Notes: generated by a model from the letters alone, not told the origin. A DNA stretch of 16,038 bases from CAZJYI01 sp964550025 (GCA_964550025.1 CAZJYI010000216.1:1-16038), one strand, 5' to 3'; positions 6,376 to 14,604 are shown, counted from the stretch's first letter. Program-made: numbers and translations.

Positions 6376-6434
6376 TGGTCCTGATGGACGTCAACGTCCT
6401 CGACCTCGACTGGAAGCACCCGCTCGAACCATAG
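6375..6434 (+). pseudogene. Truncated vapC toxin fragment
   Basis: Starting at the expected overlapping ATG, the frame encodes MVLMDVNVL, which matches the first PIN strand with its catalytic aspartate (D5), followed by ten unrelated residues (DLDWKHPLEP) and a stop. A VapC of this type has about 130-145 residues, so more than 90% is gone, including the other acidic residues of the active site. The sequence after it runs into the GTAG-headed repeat element at 6504. Confidence 0.65.
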
Positions 6435-6503
6435 TCCTCGCGCCAGCTCCTGCTTGCCTTGCCAACCCCCGGCCAAAGAGGGGAAGAGGCACGGACATGC
6501 CTT

Positions 6504-6639
6504 GTAGGACGGCGCTCCCGCGCCGTCCTCGCGGCCGGACGATGGGACAGAAGAGAGAAAGCTGCTGCACGTCGTTCCGCTCTTTCGCCGCGACTGCCTC
6601 CGCACTGCCTCCCTGGACGGCGCAGGAGCACCGTCCTAC
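6504..6639. repeat. GTAG-headed palindromic element (BIME- or MITE-like)
   Basis: The ends form an inverted repeat: GTAGGACGGCGCTCC (6504-6518) and GGAGCACCGTCCTAC (6625-6639), 14/15 complementary. Each end is also its own hairpin. The left has a perfect 10-bp stem AGGACGGCGC / GCGCCGTCCT with loop TCCC (6506-6529); the right (6615-6636) is the same palindrome inverted with one mismatch. Inside are further inverted arms TCGCGGC (6529-6535) / GCCGCGA (6587-6593) and GAAAG / CTTTC. A GTAG head plus a palindrome in inverted pairs is the form of REP/BIME elements. It sits 43 bp past the stop of the minus-strand GH106-like gene and could act as its terminator. The remainder of 6435-6681 shows no gene. 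Confidence 0.65.
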
Positions 6640-6681
6640 TGCCCCGCTCGCATCGAGCATCCCGTTTCGAATGGGGTACCG

Positions 6682-9623
6682 TCAGAAGAACACCAGCTTC
6701 ACCGGCCCGCGCAACCCCGAGGGCTGCAATCGGTCCTCGGACGCGTACCCCTGGAATCCTCGCAACGTGCGCTTGCCCTTCTCGTATTGCAGGTTGCTGC
6801 GGGTGATACGCTCCTCCGGAGGCAAACCGGCATCACCGATCAGGCGGTTGGCCCAGGTGTTGGTCACCTCGATCATCAGGATGTTCGGCCCGGCCCTGAC
6901 GGCACTGGTCAGGCTCACTCGCCAGGGGGCCGTCCAGGCAATGCCGAGATCTTTGCCGTTCAACCGAACCTGTGCGAGCGCGGCCACGGCACCCAGCTCC
7001 AACCACACCGTCCCGGATGCCTGCCTCTCGGTCAGGTCGAACTGCTTGAGGTACATGGCCATGCCCGAGAAGTGCCGGATGCCGGGGTCGGGATGTTCGT
7101 CCCAGCCCTTCAGGCTCGGAAACACAGTCATTTCCGGCGCTCCCCGGTCCGGCATGAAGCGCACCTCCCACGGCCCGCTGAGAACCATCTCACCGACCGG
7201 CTTGCGGCCGGCGGGTACGAGCCGCGGTTGACCGGGTCTGCGGAAGACCACGAAAACCGACCCGCTCTCCGGGAGCTCCAGATCGAAGCGCGTCCGGCCG
7301 TCAGCCGTGGCCAGCCAACTACCCACGTCGCTGATGCTCCCGGCGACGGGATCCCAGAGCTCGGGCTGCCTGCCGCTCAAGCGAAACGTGCACTTGGCCA
7401 CGCCGGTCCCCGCAACGAAGTAGACATTCGTTTCACCGTCACGCCGGTGGGTGTAGTCGAACGGCCCTTCGAAATCGGGCACGCGCTGTTTCGTCCGCAA
7501 CGCCTGCTCCAGCGTCGCTGTTCCGGCCCACAGCTCCTCGCCCAACCGCAGCACCTCGTCGTCGTGCCCGGCCGTGATGCCTGTCATGCCCGGTGCCCGC
7601 TTCGGTTTTCGCGTTCCGAATACGACTGTCGCACCCGCCGCTTTCAGATCGGCAATCTTCCGCAGTGCCGGAAGCGACACCTGCTCACTGTCCAGGTCCA
7701 CCGCCAGCAGCTCGTAGCTCATGCCGCCGGGCAGGACGACCCGGCCGTCCTCGACCGACGCACGTTTCGTCAGCACTTCGGAGTTGATGATGTCATATGC
7801 GTAGCCGGGCGGCAGTTCCATCGAGGCCTTCGCGCTCCACTTCGTCGTGTGACGTCCCCAATGCTGGTACGGAACGTCGCCGGTGAAGACGCAGACATCC
7901 GCCACGAAACGCCCCTGGCGCAGCAGATGCTGGCAGCGCCCGAGGTAGGTGACAAATGGCGCCGCCTGTTCGAACCACGTTACGTTCGGGTTGATGTGCG
8001 TGCCCGCGAAATACTCGCTCCCGGGCAGACCGAATGCCTCGGGCGAACAGGTGAACGTGTGCCAGATCAGGTGGTTGACGCCGTCACAGAACGACTCATC
8101 CCCGCAGCGTTTCAATACCGCGGGATAGGCCGTCCAATGACGCACCATGTGGGTAAAGGCCTCCGCCGCCGCCAGGCGTCTGCCGTAGACGTGCGCGGTC
8201 ATCGCCTGCGCTCTGCTCAATTGGCGGCCGCGGCCGTCCGCCTTGCCCATATACCAGAACTCGCCCTGCGGCATGTCGTTGCGCGCGAGAAAGGCAAGCT
8301 GGTCCGCCTCGCCGAAGACCGCCGGATTACGGTTCCACGGCCCGCCGGACTCGGAGTGCCACTTGAGCCCGTGCCGGTGACATAGCCCGCGCATCGTCCC
8401 GTAGAAGTTGTCGCGAAACACGTCGTTGCGAGCGCGACGATAGTCGAGCACAAAGCGCCTGGAAGCTCCCTGGTCTTCCACAACGAAGCCGGCCAAAACC
8501 GGCAGCCACGGCCGTATGGCGTAGCCGCGGTACCGGGCGAAATCCTGCTCGAGCGATCCCGTCCAGGTCGGCACTGCCCCCTCCCAGCTCACGCTGTAGA
8601 AGTGGGTCAGGGTCTTTCCCGCCAGCGGACCGACATCCGACATGATCGCCCCGGCCATCCGGTCGAAATGGCCCTCGACGGCCACCGGGTCCATCATGTC
8701 GACATCGTACTCGTGCCCGTCGATCGTCGTGTAGCCAAAGCGCAACAGAGCCCACCGACCCGACGGCACCTGCCAGGTCAGTCTCCCCCGCGCATCAATC
8801 CTGTCAGCCAGGTCAACCACTTCCAGGGCCGTGCGCTGAACGCCGATCGCCTTGCCGCCGATTCTCTTCCCCGACCAACTGTCATGCGGCCCGTCTCCCG
8901 CATCCAGCCAGCCGTCCATGGGCTCCACATCCGCGCCGCCGTACTTCACGCCGAAGGTCGCGACAACCCGGAAGTACTTCCGGTCGGCCGGCTTCCGCAA
9001 TGTGCGACGGAAGGTCTTCCCGTCTTCCAGGGGCGTTGCCTGCCAGACCAGCCGTTTCGGCGCGTCACTCCCTACCGGCCAGGGTCCCTTGAGCCTGCCC
9101 GCACAGCTACTGAGATTGACGCTCACCTCGAGACCCAGCCGCGCCGCCTCCTCAATGCCGAACCTCAGCAACTGACGCCACTCGCCGCTCATGAACCCCA
9201 TCTTGGGCCTGGGCAGCACGACGTGGTTCTTGTCGTCCCAGTACCCGCGCGCGTCAAACATCAGCAGCCCGCCAAAGCCAACACGCTTCATGGCCTCCAG
9301 GTCGCGGGTGATGGTCTCTTCGTCCACGTTGCCGTTCAGCCACCACCAGTAGGCCCAGGGGCGGGAGGAGACGGGAACGTCNNNNNNNNNNNNNNNNNNN
9401 NNNNNNNNNNNNNNNNNNNNNNNNNNNNNNNNNNNNNNNNNNNNNNNNNNNNNNNNNNNNNNNNNNNNNNNNNNNNNNNNNCGTTGCCGTTCAGCCACCA
9501 CCAGTAGGCCCAGGGGCGGGAGGAGACGGGAACGTCATGGAACTCGCTCTCCAGGTCGGCACGGGCACGGAGCGGGAAGCAGATCAGGAGTCCGCAGACA
9601 ACAATGCGGCTGAGCTTTTTCAC
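6682..9623 (-). CDS. Secreted GH106-like glycoside hydrolase (split by an assembly gap)
   Basis: After removing the artefactual gap the protein has about 928 residues. It starts with a signal peptide (MKKLSRIVVCGLLICFPLRARA), then SSRPWAYWWWLNGN (about residues 34-47) and ITRDLEAMKRVGFGGLLMFD, the hallmark N-terminus of GH106 alpha-L-rhamnosidase-type proteins. The C-terminal part (about 761-928; SGPWEVRF, VWLELGAVAALAQVRLNGKDLGIAWTAPW split over strands) is a galactose-binding-like beta-sandwich. The start is GTG at 9623, supported by AAGGAGG at 9639-9633. In the scaffold as given, the 100 Ns plus a duplicated 55 bp put the two parts out of frame. Rhamnosidase activity is inferred; related uncharacterised glycosidases share this N-terminus, and I did not map catalytic glutamates. 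It follows the intact sulfatase gene by 158 bp. Confidence 0.8.
9327..9381. repeat. Left copy of 55-bp duplicated contig end
   Basis: These 55 bases, beginning CGTTGCCGTT and ending GGGAACGTC, are identical to 9482-9536 on the other side of the N gap. They encode DVPVSSRPWAYWWWLNGN of the GH106-like protein. Confidence 0.95.
9382..9481. other. Assembly gap of exactly 100 N
   Basis: A run of 100 N, the conventional filler for a gap of unknown size. Because the flanks are identical for 55 bp and encode continuous protein when merged, the true gap size is probably negative (overlap of 55 bp). Confidence 0.97.
9482..9536. repeat. Right copy of 55-bp duplicated contig end
   Basis: Identical to 9327-9381. 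It continues into the genuine 5' part of the GH106-like gene (signal peptide and start codon at 9623). Confidence 0.95.
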
Positions 9624-9684
9624 TGCGTTGCACCTCCTTCATCACGCGAGCATAGTCATCACGGCCTCGCACATCACCGCTCCC

Positions 9685-9745
9685 GTAGCGGAAGTCGCCA
9701 AGACTTCCGATCCCGGTTGGTCGGAACTCTGGCGAGTTCCGCTAC
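9685..9745. repeat. Inverted pair of GTAG-headed REP units
   Basis: Left unit: GTAG then hairpin CGGAAGTC-GCCAA-GACTTCCG (9689-9709). Right unit, inverted: hairpin CGGAACTC-TGGC-GAGTTCCG (9722-9741) then CTAC (9742-9745). Both have perfect 8-bp stems, and the stem bases differ by a compensating G/C swap. This is a classic BIME arrangement in the gap between the sulfatase and GH106-like genes; in mRNA the hairpins could affect stability or read-through. Confidence 0.75.
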
Positions 9746-9758
9746 TCAATTCCTGTCT

Positions 9759-9785
9759 GGAAGGACGGTTCTCCGCGCTTCCTAC
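9759..9785 (-). repeat. GTAG-headed REP unit overlapping the sulfatase stop codon
   Basis: On the minus strand it reads GTAG (9785-9782) followed by a hairpin with arms GGAAG and CTTCC, an inner CGG-AGAA-CCG stem and one mismatch. The TAG of the GTAG head (9784-9782) is the stop codon of the sulfatase gene. It is a different sequence family from the pair at 9685-9745. Confidence 0.55.
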
Positions 9786-11719
9786 GGTCTCGGCTTGCCC
9801 ACGTCCCCCGGCTTGACATCCGTACGCAGGATCTTGCCCCGGAAGGGATTCGGCGACTCGTAGTTGCCCGCGGCCGAGAGCGTGTCCAGCCCGATCGAAA
9901 GTCCGTCCTTCGGCTGTACGGGGATCAGACCGGGGGACTCGGCATCGCCGACACGCTCTCCCCCGACCTGAAGCATCATACGGTCAGCTGAGAGGACAGC
10001 ACGCAACTCGATCTCTCCCGCCACAGCGCGCTTCCCCGCCACCCGCGTGACCTTGCCGTTGACGCGCACGTCAAAAGCCGGCCGGCCCTTGATGAAATGC
10101 AGCGCGTAGCCATGTTCGCGACCACCCTGGGCCAGTACGACGCCGTGTGGGCGGTCGGACTTCACACGGGCGGTGATGGTGAGGGGGCGGTTGGCAATCC
10201 GCGGGCTCTTTGTCGCCGACGGTTTGCGGCTACCCTTGTGGAACGGCTCGGGATACCTTGCGAGTGTCGCCGTCAGTTTCGCGACCATGTCCGGACGCCC
10301 GGCCGCCAGGTTCTCCGTCTCCAGCGGATCGGTCTCGTAGTCGTACAACTCGTACTCCGCCTCCCCCGCGGGATCGCCGTGATTCGTCCACGCCACCAGC
10401 CGGTAGCGCTCCGTGCGAATGGCCCGCCCGAGCTTTCGTTTCGGATATGCGTGGTAGGCATGGTCGCGAACGCGGACGGCGGGGTCTTTCAGTACCGGAA
10501 CCAGGCTCACGCCGTCAATCGACTGCGACCCGGCCGGCGCGGGCAGGCCGGCCAGCTCGGCCAGCGTCGGGAAGATGTCGACGCTCTCGGCAGGCTGTTT
10601 CGTCGACGACTTCGGCCCCGTCACACCCGGCGCCACGATCACGATCGGAATACGGTTGGCCTGCTCGTAGTTGGTGTGCTTGGTCCAGATGCCGAGGTCG
10701 CCGAGATGAAAACCGTGGTCGCCCCACAGGACGATCAGCGTATTCCCGGCAAGACCAAGACGGACCAACTCGTCAACCACCTTGCCGATCTGCGCGTCCA
10801 CGAAGCTGGTGCTGGCGTAGTAGCCGTGGATGAGCTGCCGCTCGAGCGTCTCGCCAATCTCACCCCGTTCCGGCACGGGCTTGTAGTTGGTGATTTCGCC
10901 GCCACGCTTCCCGGCGCACGCCGGGGCATTGGCCGGGAGGTCTTCGTACTTCGGCATCGGTAGCGAGGACGGATCGTACAGATCCCAGTACTTCTTCGGC
11001 GCGCTAAACGGCAGGTGCGGCCGCGCAAAGCCCGCGGCGATGAAGAAGGGCGTGCCCTCGGCGATCGACCTCTCTTTCGCCGCCCGCAACCGCGTCACGG
11101 TCTCCGCCGCCACGCGCCCGTCGGCGTAGCGTTCGTCGGGAACGTCCGGCGACTCGAACGCCGCGCCGCGCGGCAGCGAGCGGATCTGACCGAGCCTCTG
11201 GTTGGTGAAGTAGGCCTCCTCGCGGGTCAGCTTCCCACCGTCGGTGCTGGCGGGATCGCAGTACTCGATCACCTTGTCGTGGAAGTGCGGCACGCTGAAC
11301 GACGCCGGATCGCCGCGATTGCCGTGGCCGATGTGGAAGATCTTGCCAAGCGACTCCGTGCGGTAGCCGTGCTTCGCAAAGTGTTGCGGCATCGTGACCG
11401 CGTCCGGAACGACCTGGCGCAGCTGGCTGCCTAAGCCGTAGAGCCCGGTCGACGTCGAGTGCGCCCCCAGCATCAGCGTGAAGCGCGACGGCGCGCAAAC
11501 CGCCTGGTTGCAGTACGCCCTGTCGAACCGCATGCCCCGCGCCGCCAGCGCGTCCATGTTCGGCGTCCGCGCCACCGGGTCCCCGTAGCAGCCAAGCGCC
11601 GGTTTCAGGTCATCGACCAGGATCAGCAGCACGTTGGGGCGGTCTGCGGCGACAGCGTGTGATGCGGACAGAAGCCCTGCTGCAAAGAAGGAGACTATCG
11701 ACAGAGACCTCAACTTCAC
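9782..11719 (-). CDS. Exported iduronate-2-sulfatase-like sulfatase
   Basis: A 645-residue type I sulfatase. Signal peptide residues 1-25 (cleavage near AVAA-DRP). Metal-ligand aspartates D36/D37 lie in LILVDDL. The formylglycine site is C75 in CAPSR (C75, P77, R79), which requires conversion by a formylglycine-generating enzyme. G333-D334-H335-G336 in LWGDHGFHLG and K347-H348 in WTKHTNYE match the iduronate-2-sulfatase-like group. The sulfatase fold ends near residue 492; residues about 510-635 look like an added concanavalin/LamG-type beta-sandwich that could bind polysaccharide. The start is GTG at 11719 with GGGGGAG very close upstream (short spacing). The stop TAG comes from the GTAG of a REP unit. 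Substrate is inferred only as a sulfated glycan; GH106-like and PQQ genes flank it. Confidence 0.93.
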   Translation of the reverse strand: MKLRSLSIVSFFAAGLLSASHAVAADRPNVLLILVDDLKPALGCYGDPVARTPNMDALAARGMRFDRAYCNQAVCAPSRFTLMLGAHSTSTGLYGLGSQLRQVVPDAVTMPQHFAKHGYRTESLGKIFHIGHGNRGDPASFSVPHFHDKVIEYCDPASTDGGKLTREEAYFTNQRLGQIRSLPRGAAFESPDVPDERYADGRVAAETVTRLRAAKERSIAEGTPFFIAAGFARPHLPFSAPKKYWDLYDPSSLPMPKYEDLPANAPACAGKRGGEITNYKPVPERGEIGETLERQLIHGYYASTSFVDAQIGKVVDELVRLGLAGNTLIVLWGDHGFHLGDLGIWTKHTNYEQANRIPIVIVAPGVTGPKSSTKQPAESVDIFPTLAELAGLPAPAGSQSIDGVSLVPVLKDPAVRVRDHAYHAYPKRKLGRAIRTERYRLVAWTNHGDPAGEAEYELYDYETDPLETENLAAGRPDMVAKLTATLARYPEPFHKGSRKPSATKSPRIANRPLTITARVKSDRPHGVVLAQGGREHGYALHFIKGRPAFDVRVNGKVTRVAGKRAVAGEIELRAVLSADRMMLQVGGERVGDAESPGLIPVQPKDGLSIGLDTLSAAGNYESPNPFRGKILRTDVKPGDVGKPRP

Positions 11720-11855
11720 TCTCCCCCACTGTGCACGATGTGGACATTCCGGGTAGAACAGTGCTCCGGCTACAGGCAGTACTCAGGCCGAGTATGCAAG
11801 AGGTCGATCAAGGAGACAAGAGTGATTGTAGGGACGGGAATCCGGCCAGCGCAAG

Positions 11856-11917
11856 GACGTAGGTCCCAGTTGCACTGGGACCATTCCCGAAGACGTAGGT
11901 CCCAGTTGCACTGGGAC
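11856..11917. repeat. Two direct GTAG-headed REP units
   Basis: Two identical 26-bp copies (11856-11881 and 11892-11917), each GACGTAG then a perfect hairpin GTCCCAGT-TGC-ACTGGGAC, in the same orientation with a 36-bp period. They form one BIME-like cluster with the inverted relative at 11999-12021. Confidence 0.8.
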
Positions 11918-11998
11918 ACGTGATCGCGGGGATACGGGGATGAGACAGGTACGACGTCAGACAGGTTGTCACGCGCCTGTATCGTTGTCACTCGCTTG

Positions 11999-12021
11999 GT
12001 CCCATTACAAATGGGACCTAC
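11999..12021 (-). repeat. Inverted GTAG-headed REP unit
   Basis: Hairpin GTCCCATT-ACA-AATGGGAC followed by CTAC (12018-12021), i.e. GTAG on the minus strand. It belongs to the same family as 11856-11917, with compensating stem changes (AGT/ACT versus ATT/AAT). It lies 46 bp past the kinase stop codon. Confidence 0.75.
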
Positions 12022-12067
12022 TGGGGAGAGATCCCGGAATGCGCCGGGCAGCAAATACCATTCGGCC

Positions 12068-13777
12068 CTATCCGTCGGTCTGCACCATCCCCTCCCCGGT
12101 CAGCGGTTCGAGATCTTCGCCCGTCACGGGAACTGCCGTTACCGTGAACAAAACGAGGTACACGAGCACGTACAGCGGAAGGGCGACGGCGCTGGTTATC
12201 AGTCCGGCCTTGCCCGCTTTCGAGCGGCGGCCGGCAATTCCGCAGCCCAACGCCAGCACCTCCAGGACGACACCGAGGATGAAGCAGAGCCCGTAGAAGT
12301 TGGCGGGGACCTCCACGAGGCGCGCGATCAAGACCGCGCCGACGGAAAAGAGGACGGGCAGCACCAGCCCGCCCACGGCCGCGCCCAGGCTGATTAGCCC
12401 AACCACGGGGAGAGGCCTGCGAGGAGCGCTTGACGGCAGGCCGGTCTCCGCGCCGTACCCGAACGCGGCTTTGACTTCGGGCCTCGCGAGCACGGTCAGC
12501 GCCCAGATGCCGGCCAGCCAGCCCACTAGATAGCCCGGCCCGATGATCATGCCCAGGATGGCCGCCAGGCGGGCCATGCCGAGCTTTTCCTGGTTCAGCA
12601 TTTTCACCGCACCCAAGAGGATCAGCCCGGAGCCGGCCATCAGAATGATGCCGACCGCGATGGCCACCGGCACGGGCGGAAGCGTAGCGTGGCCCTGGAC
12701 CCACGGAGCCATGAACGCCAAGACGACAGGGAGCGCCAACCAGTTGATCACGGCCGTCACAATGAGAGCGATGGCCGGCGCACGAACCTGGGCACGCACT
12801 TGCCGGGACGTTTCCGGCGCGCACCGTTCGGGACGCGCAGGAGAGGAGAGACCTTCAACATCGCTCTTGATGTCGCCCGCATGTTGGTAGCGGAGCGCGG
12901 GCTCTTTCTCCAGCGTCTTGAGGACGACTTCATCCAGCCGGACGTCGACGTGCACCTTGCGCGAGGGCGGCGCGAAACGGCCCATCGGCAGCTCGCCGGT
13001 CAGCATCTCGTAGAACACGACGCCCAGCGAGTAGATGTCGGCGCGATGGTCGACCGAAAGCGGCTTCTCCATCTGCTCCGGAGCCATGTATCGCGGTGTC
13101 CCCATGGCCACGTCGTCCCGCGTCAACGTCAGGTCCGTCGCCGCTTTGCCCAGTAGCTTGGCCAGGCCGAAATCCGCGATTTTCACACGCCCTTTGCGAT
13201 CCAGAAGGATGTTCTCGGGCTTGATGTCGCGATGGACAACGCCCTCATCGTGGGCATACTGCAACGCGTCGCATATCCTTGGAACGATGGACAGCGCCTC
13301 AGCCGGCGAGAGCTCCCCAGCCCGTTCCATGTCGCGCAGCGTAACACCCTCCACGTACTCCATTACGAAGTAGTAGATCCCCTCGGACTGGCCAAAATCG
13401 TGGATGCCTACAATGTTGGGATGGCTGAGTTTCGCCAATGCCCGCGCTTCACGCGCAAAGCGCTCGGCGAATTCCGGATCGGAGGCGACCCCGGAAGGCA
13501 GGATCTTCAGGGCGACAAGACGGTCAAGTTGCGGTTGACGCGCCTTGTAGACGACACCCATACCGCCGGAGCCAAGCAGCTCGATGATCTCCAGCCGCGG
13601 AAAACAGCGGGCGAGTTCCTTGAGCGGAAGGGCTTCAACGGCTCCCGCGCCTTGAGCGTCGGGTGCGGCAGCGGTGGCGTCGATACCTTGCTTGAACAAA
13701 CAAGCGGGGCAGAGACCTTCGGAATCACCCGGCGCGAGGTCCGAGCCGCATTCAGGACAGGTTCGGGTCGTACTCAT
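12068..13777 (-). CDS. Membrane Ser/Thr protein kinase
   Basis: A 569-residue Hanks-type kinase. An N-terminal zinc-type motif (CPECG then CPACLFKQG, residues about 7-31) precedes the kinase domain (about 61-310): glycine loop LGSGGMGVVYKA, K91 in VALK, HRDIKPEN with D184, DFG at 202-204 and APE at 232-234, so all catalytic motifs are intact. About six hydrophobic segments fill the C-terminal half, with no PASTA, WD40 or other named sensor, so the sensing part may be the membrane domain. The ATG at 13777 is favoured because AAAGGAG (13793-13787) is 9 nt upstream; ATG 13783 is only 3 nt from it. It lies 47 bp after the ECF sigma gene, an arrangement known in planctomycetes as ECF-STK pairing. 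It probably phosphorylates or otherwise controls that pathway (inference). Confidence 0.92.
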   Translation of the reverse strand: MSTTRTCPECGSDLAPGDSEGLCPACLFKQGIDATAAAPDAQGAGAVEALPLKELARCFPRLEIIELLGSGGMGVVYKARQPQLDRLVALKILPSGVASDPEFAERFAREARALAKLSHPNIVGIHDFGQSEGIYYFVMEYVEGVTLRDMERAGELSPAEALSIVPRICDALQYAHDEGVVHRDIKPENILLDRKGRVKIADFGLAKLLGKAATDLTLTRDDVAMGTPRYMAPEQMEKPLSVDHRADIYSLGVVFYEMLTGELPMGRFAPPSRKVHVDVRLDEVVLKTLEKEPALRYQHAGDIKSDVEGLSSPARPERCAPETSRQVRAQVRAPAIALIVTAVINWLALPVVLAFMAPWVQGHATLPPVPVAIAVGIILMAGSGLILLGAVKMLNQEKLGMARLAAILGMIIGPGYLVGWLAGIWALTVLARPEVKAAFGYGAETGLPSSAPRRPLPVVGLISLGAAVGGLVLPVLFSVGAVLIARLVEVPANFYGLCFILGVVLEVLALGCGIAGRRSKAGKAGLITSAVALPLYVLVYLVLFTVTAVPVTGEDLEPLTGEGMVQTDG

Positions 13778-13824
13778 GTCCATGATCTCCTTTCACCCCT
13801 TACAGAAGCAAAAAGGCCAAGAGG

Positions 13825-14598
13825 TTACGCGCTTTTTCCGCCGTCATGTCTGTCAACGGCCGAAAACAGGTACCGCAACTCTTCCTCCGCCTCGCCGGGA
13901 TCGGCCACGGTCTGGGCGATTTCGCGGCGAAGCAGTTCGCGGTAACGCCGTCGCAACCGGTGTACGGCAACCTTGACGGAACCTTCGCTCAATTCAAGGC
14001 GCTCGGCAACGGCGGCATAGCCGCCTTCCACTCTTTCCCCGGAGAGGGTCCCTTTCAGGGCCTCGAACAGGGCTCCCTTGCCGGTGGAGTCGTACTCGTT
14101 CCGCACTCTGGCGAGCACTTTGTCGAGCAGCGTAAGCGCCCACCGGCGCTCGTAGATGCGGTCGGCCGTCATCGTGTGGGCGGGCTCAAGGGCATAGCGT
14201 TCTTCCGCCGATACCGCGTCGAGTGGAATCAGAACGGCGTCGCCGCCGCGCTTCTTCGCCCGGGCCCTGTCCCGGGCGTTGGAAAGGAAGTGTTTCATCG
14301 AAGCGAGAAGGAACGACCGGAACTTCCCCTTCGCGCGATCGACGCCACCCAGGTCACCGCGCGAGATGAGCCGAGCCAGGAACGCCTGCGTCAGGTCCTG
14401 CGCATCGGCGGCATTGAAGCCGTTCCGTCTGACGAAAACGTACAGTGGATACCAGTAGGTCCGGCAGAGCGTCTCCAGCGCAAGCCGCGCCTCTGAATCA
14501 TCCCCGCGCCCGGCGGCAACCACGACACTCCACCGCGTCGGTTCGAACCGGCGCTTGCCGGGCAGGATGGCGCCTGAAGATCCCTCGTCTGTTGACAT
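13825..14598 (-). CDS. ECF-type RNA polymerase sigma factor
   Basis: A 257-residue sigma-70-family protein. Region 2 is seen in LCRTYWYPLYVFVRRNGF, DAQDLTQAFLARLI and KGKFRSFLLASMKHFLSN; region 4 is the helix-turn-helix YAAVAERLELSEGSVKVAVHRLRRRYRELLR. The N-terminal FEPTRWSVVVAAG signature is typical of ECF-like factors of planctomycetes and verrucomicrobia. It is longer than a standard ECF (about 180-200 residues) because of the N-terminal lead and a linker between regions 2 and 4. No anti-sigma factor gene is adjacent; the Ser/Thr kinase downstream is the likely control partner. The ATG lies 6 nt after the stop of the PQQ gene, so the three are likely co-transcribed. The ribosome binding site is weak. 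Confidence 0.92.
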   Translation of the reverse strand: MSTDEGSSGAILPGKRRFEPTRWSVVVAAGRGDDSEARLALETLCRTYWYPLYVFVRRNGFNAADAQDLTQAFLARLISRGDLGGVDRAKGKFRSFLLASMKHFLSNARDRARAKKRGGDAVLIPLDAVSAEERYALEPAHTMTADRIYERRWALTLLDKVLARVRNEYDSTGKGALFEALKGTLSGERVEGGYAAVAERLELSEGSVKVAVHRLRRRYRELLRREIAQTVADPGEAEEELRYLFSAVDRHDGGKSA

Positions 14599-14604
14599 CG
14601 TCCG

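Larger units (their letters stand above)
11720..12067. other. Intergenic region between kinase and sulfatase genes
   Basis: This 348-bp stretch has no credible gene. It contains three GTAG-headed REP units (11859-11881, 11895-11917, 11999-12021), a small palindrome TACTC-AGGCC-GAGTA near 11779-11793, and otherwise unassigned sequence. I found no convincing sigma-70 promoter for the sulfatase here, although one would be expected if the REP hairpins stop transcription from upstream. Confidence 0.6.

Noticed and set aside
6787..8385. A 532-codon open frame on the plus strand
   Set aside because: It is antisense to the GH106-like gene and shows no protein family features or ribosome binding site.
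9480..9501. Start of the GH106-like protein at 9501 (MVAERQ)
   Set aside because: This frame is created by the N gap and the duplicated 55 bp; the real start with signal peptide is GTG 9623.
9327..9536. Biological tandem duplication flanking the gap
   Set aside because: Exactly 55 bp identical around exactly 100 N, and it restores one continuous protein when merged, so an assembly overlap is far more likely.
11720..11855. Small open frames around 11659-11923 on the plus strand
   Set aside because: They run through REP units, lack ribosome binding sites and have no family resemblance.
11856..11917. Minimal CRISPR array
   Set aside because: Only two repeats with a 10-bp spacer, perfect hairpins with GTAG heads and an inverted third copy; no cas genes. 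It fits REP units.
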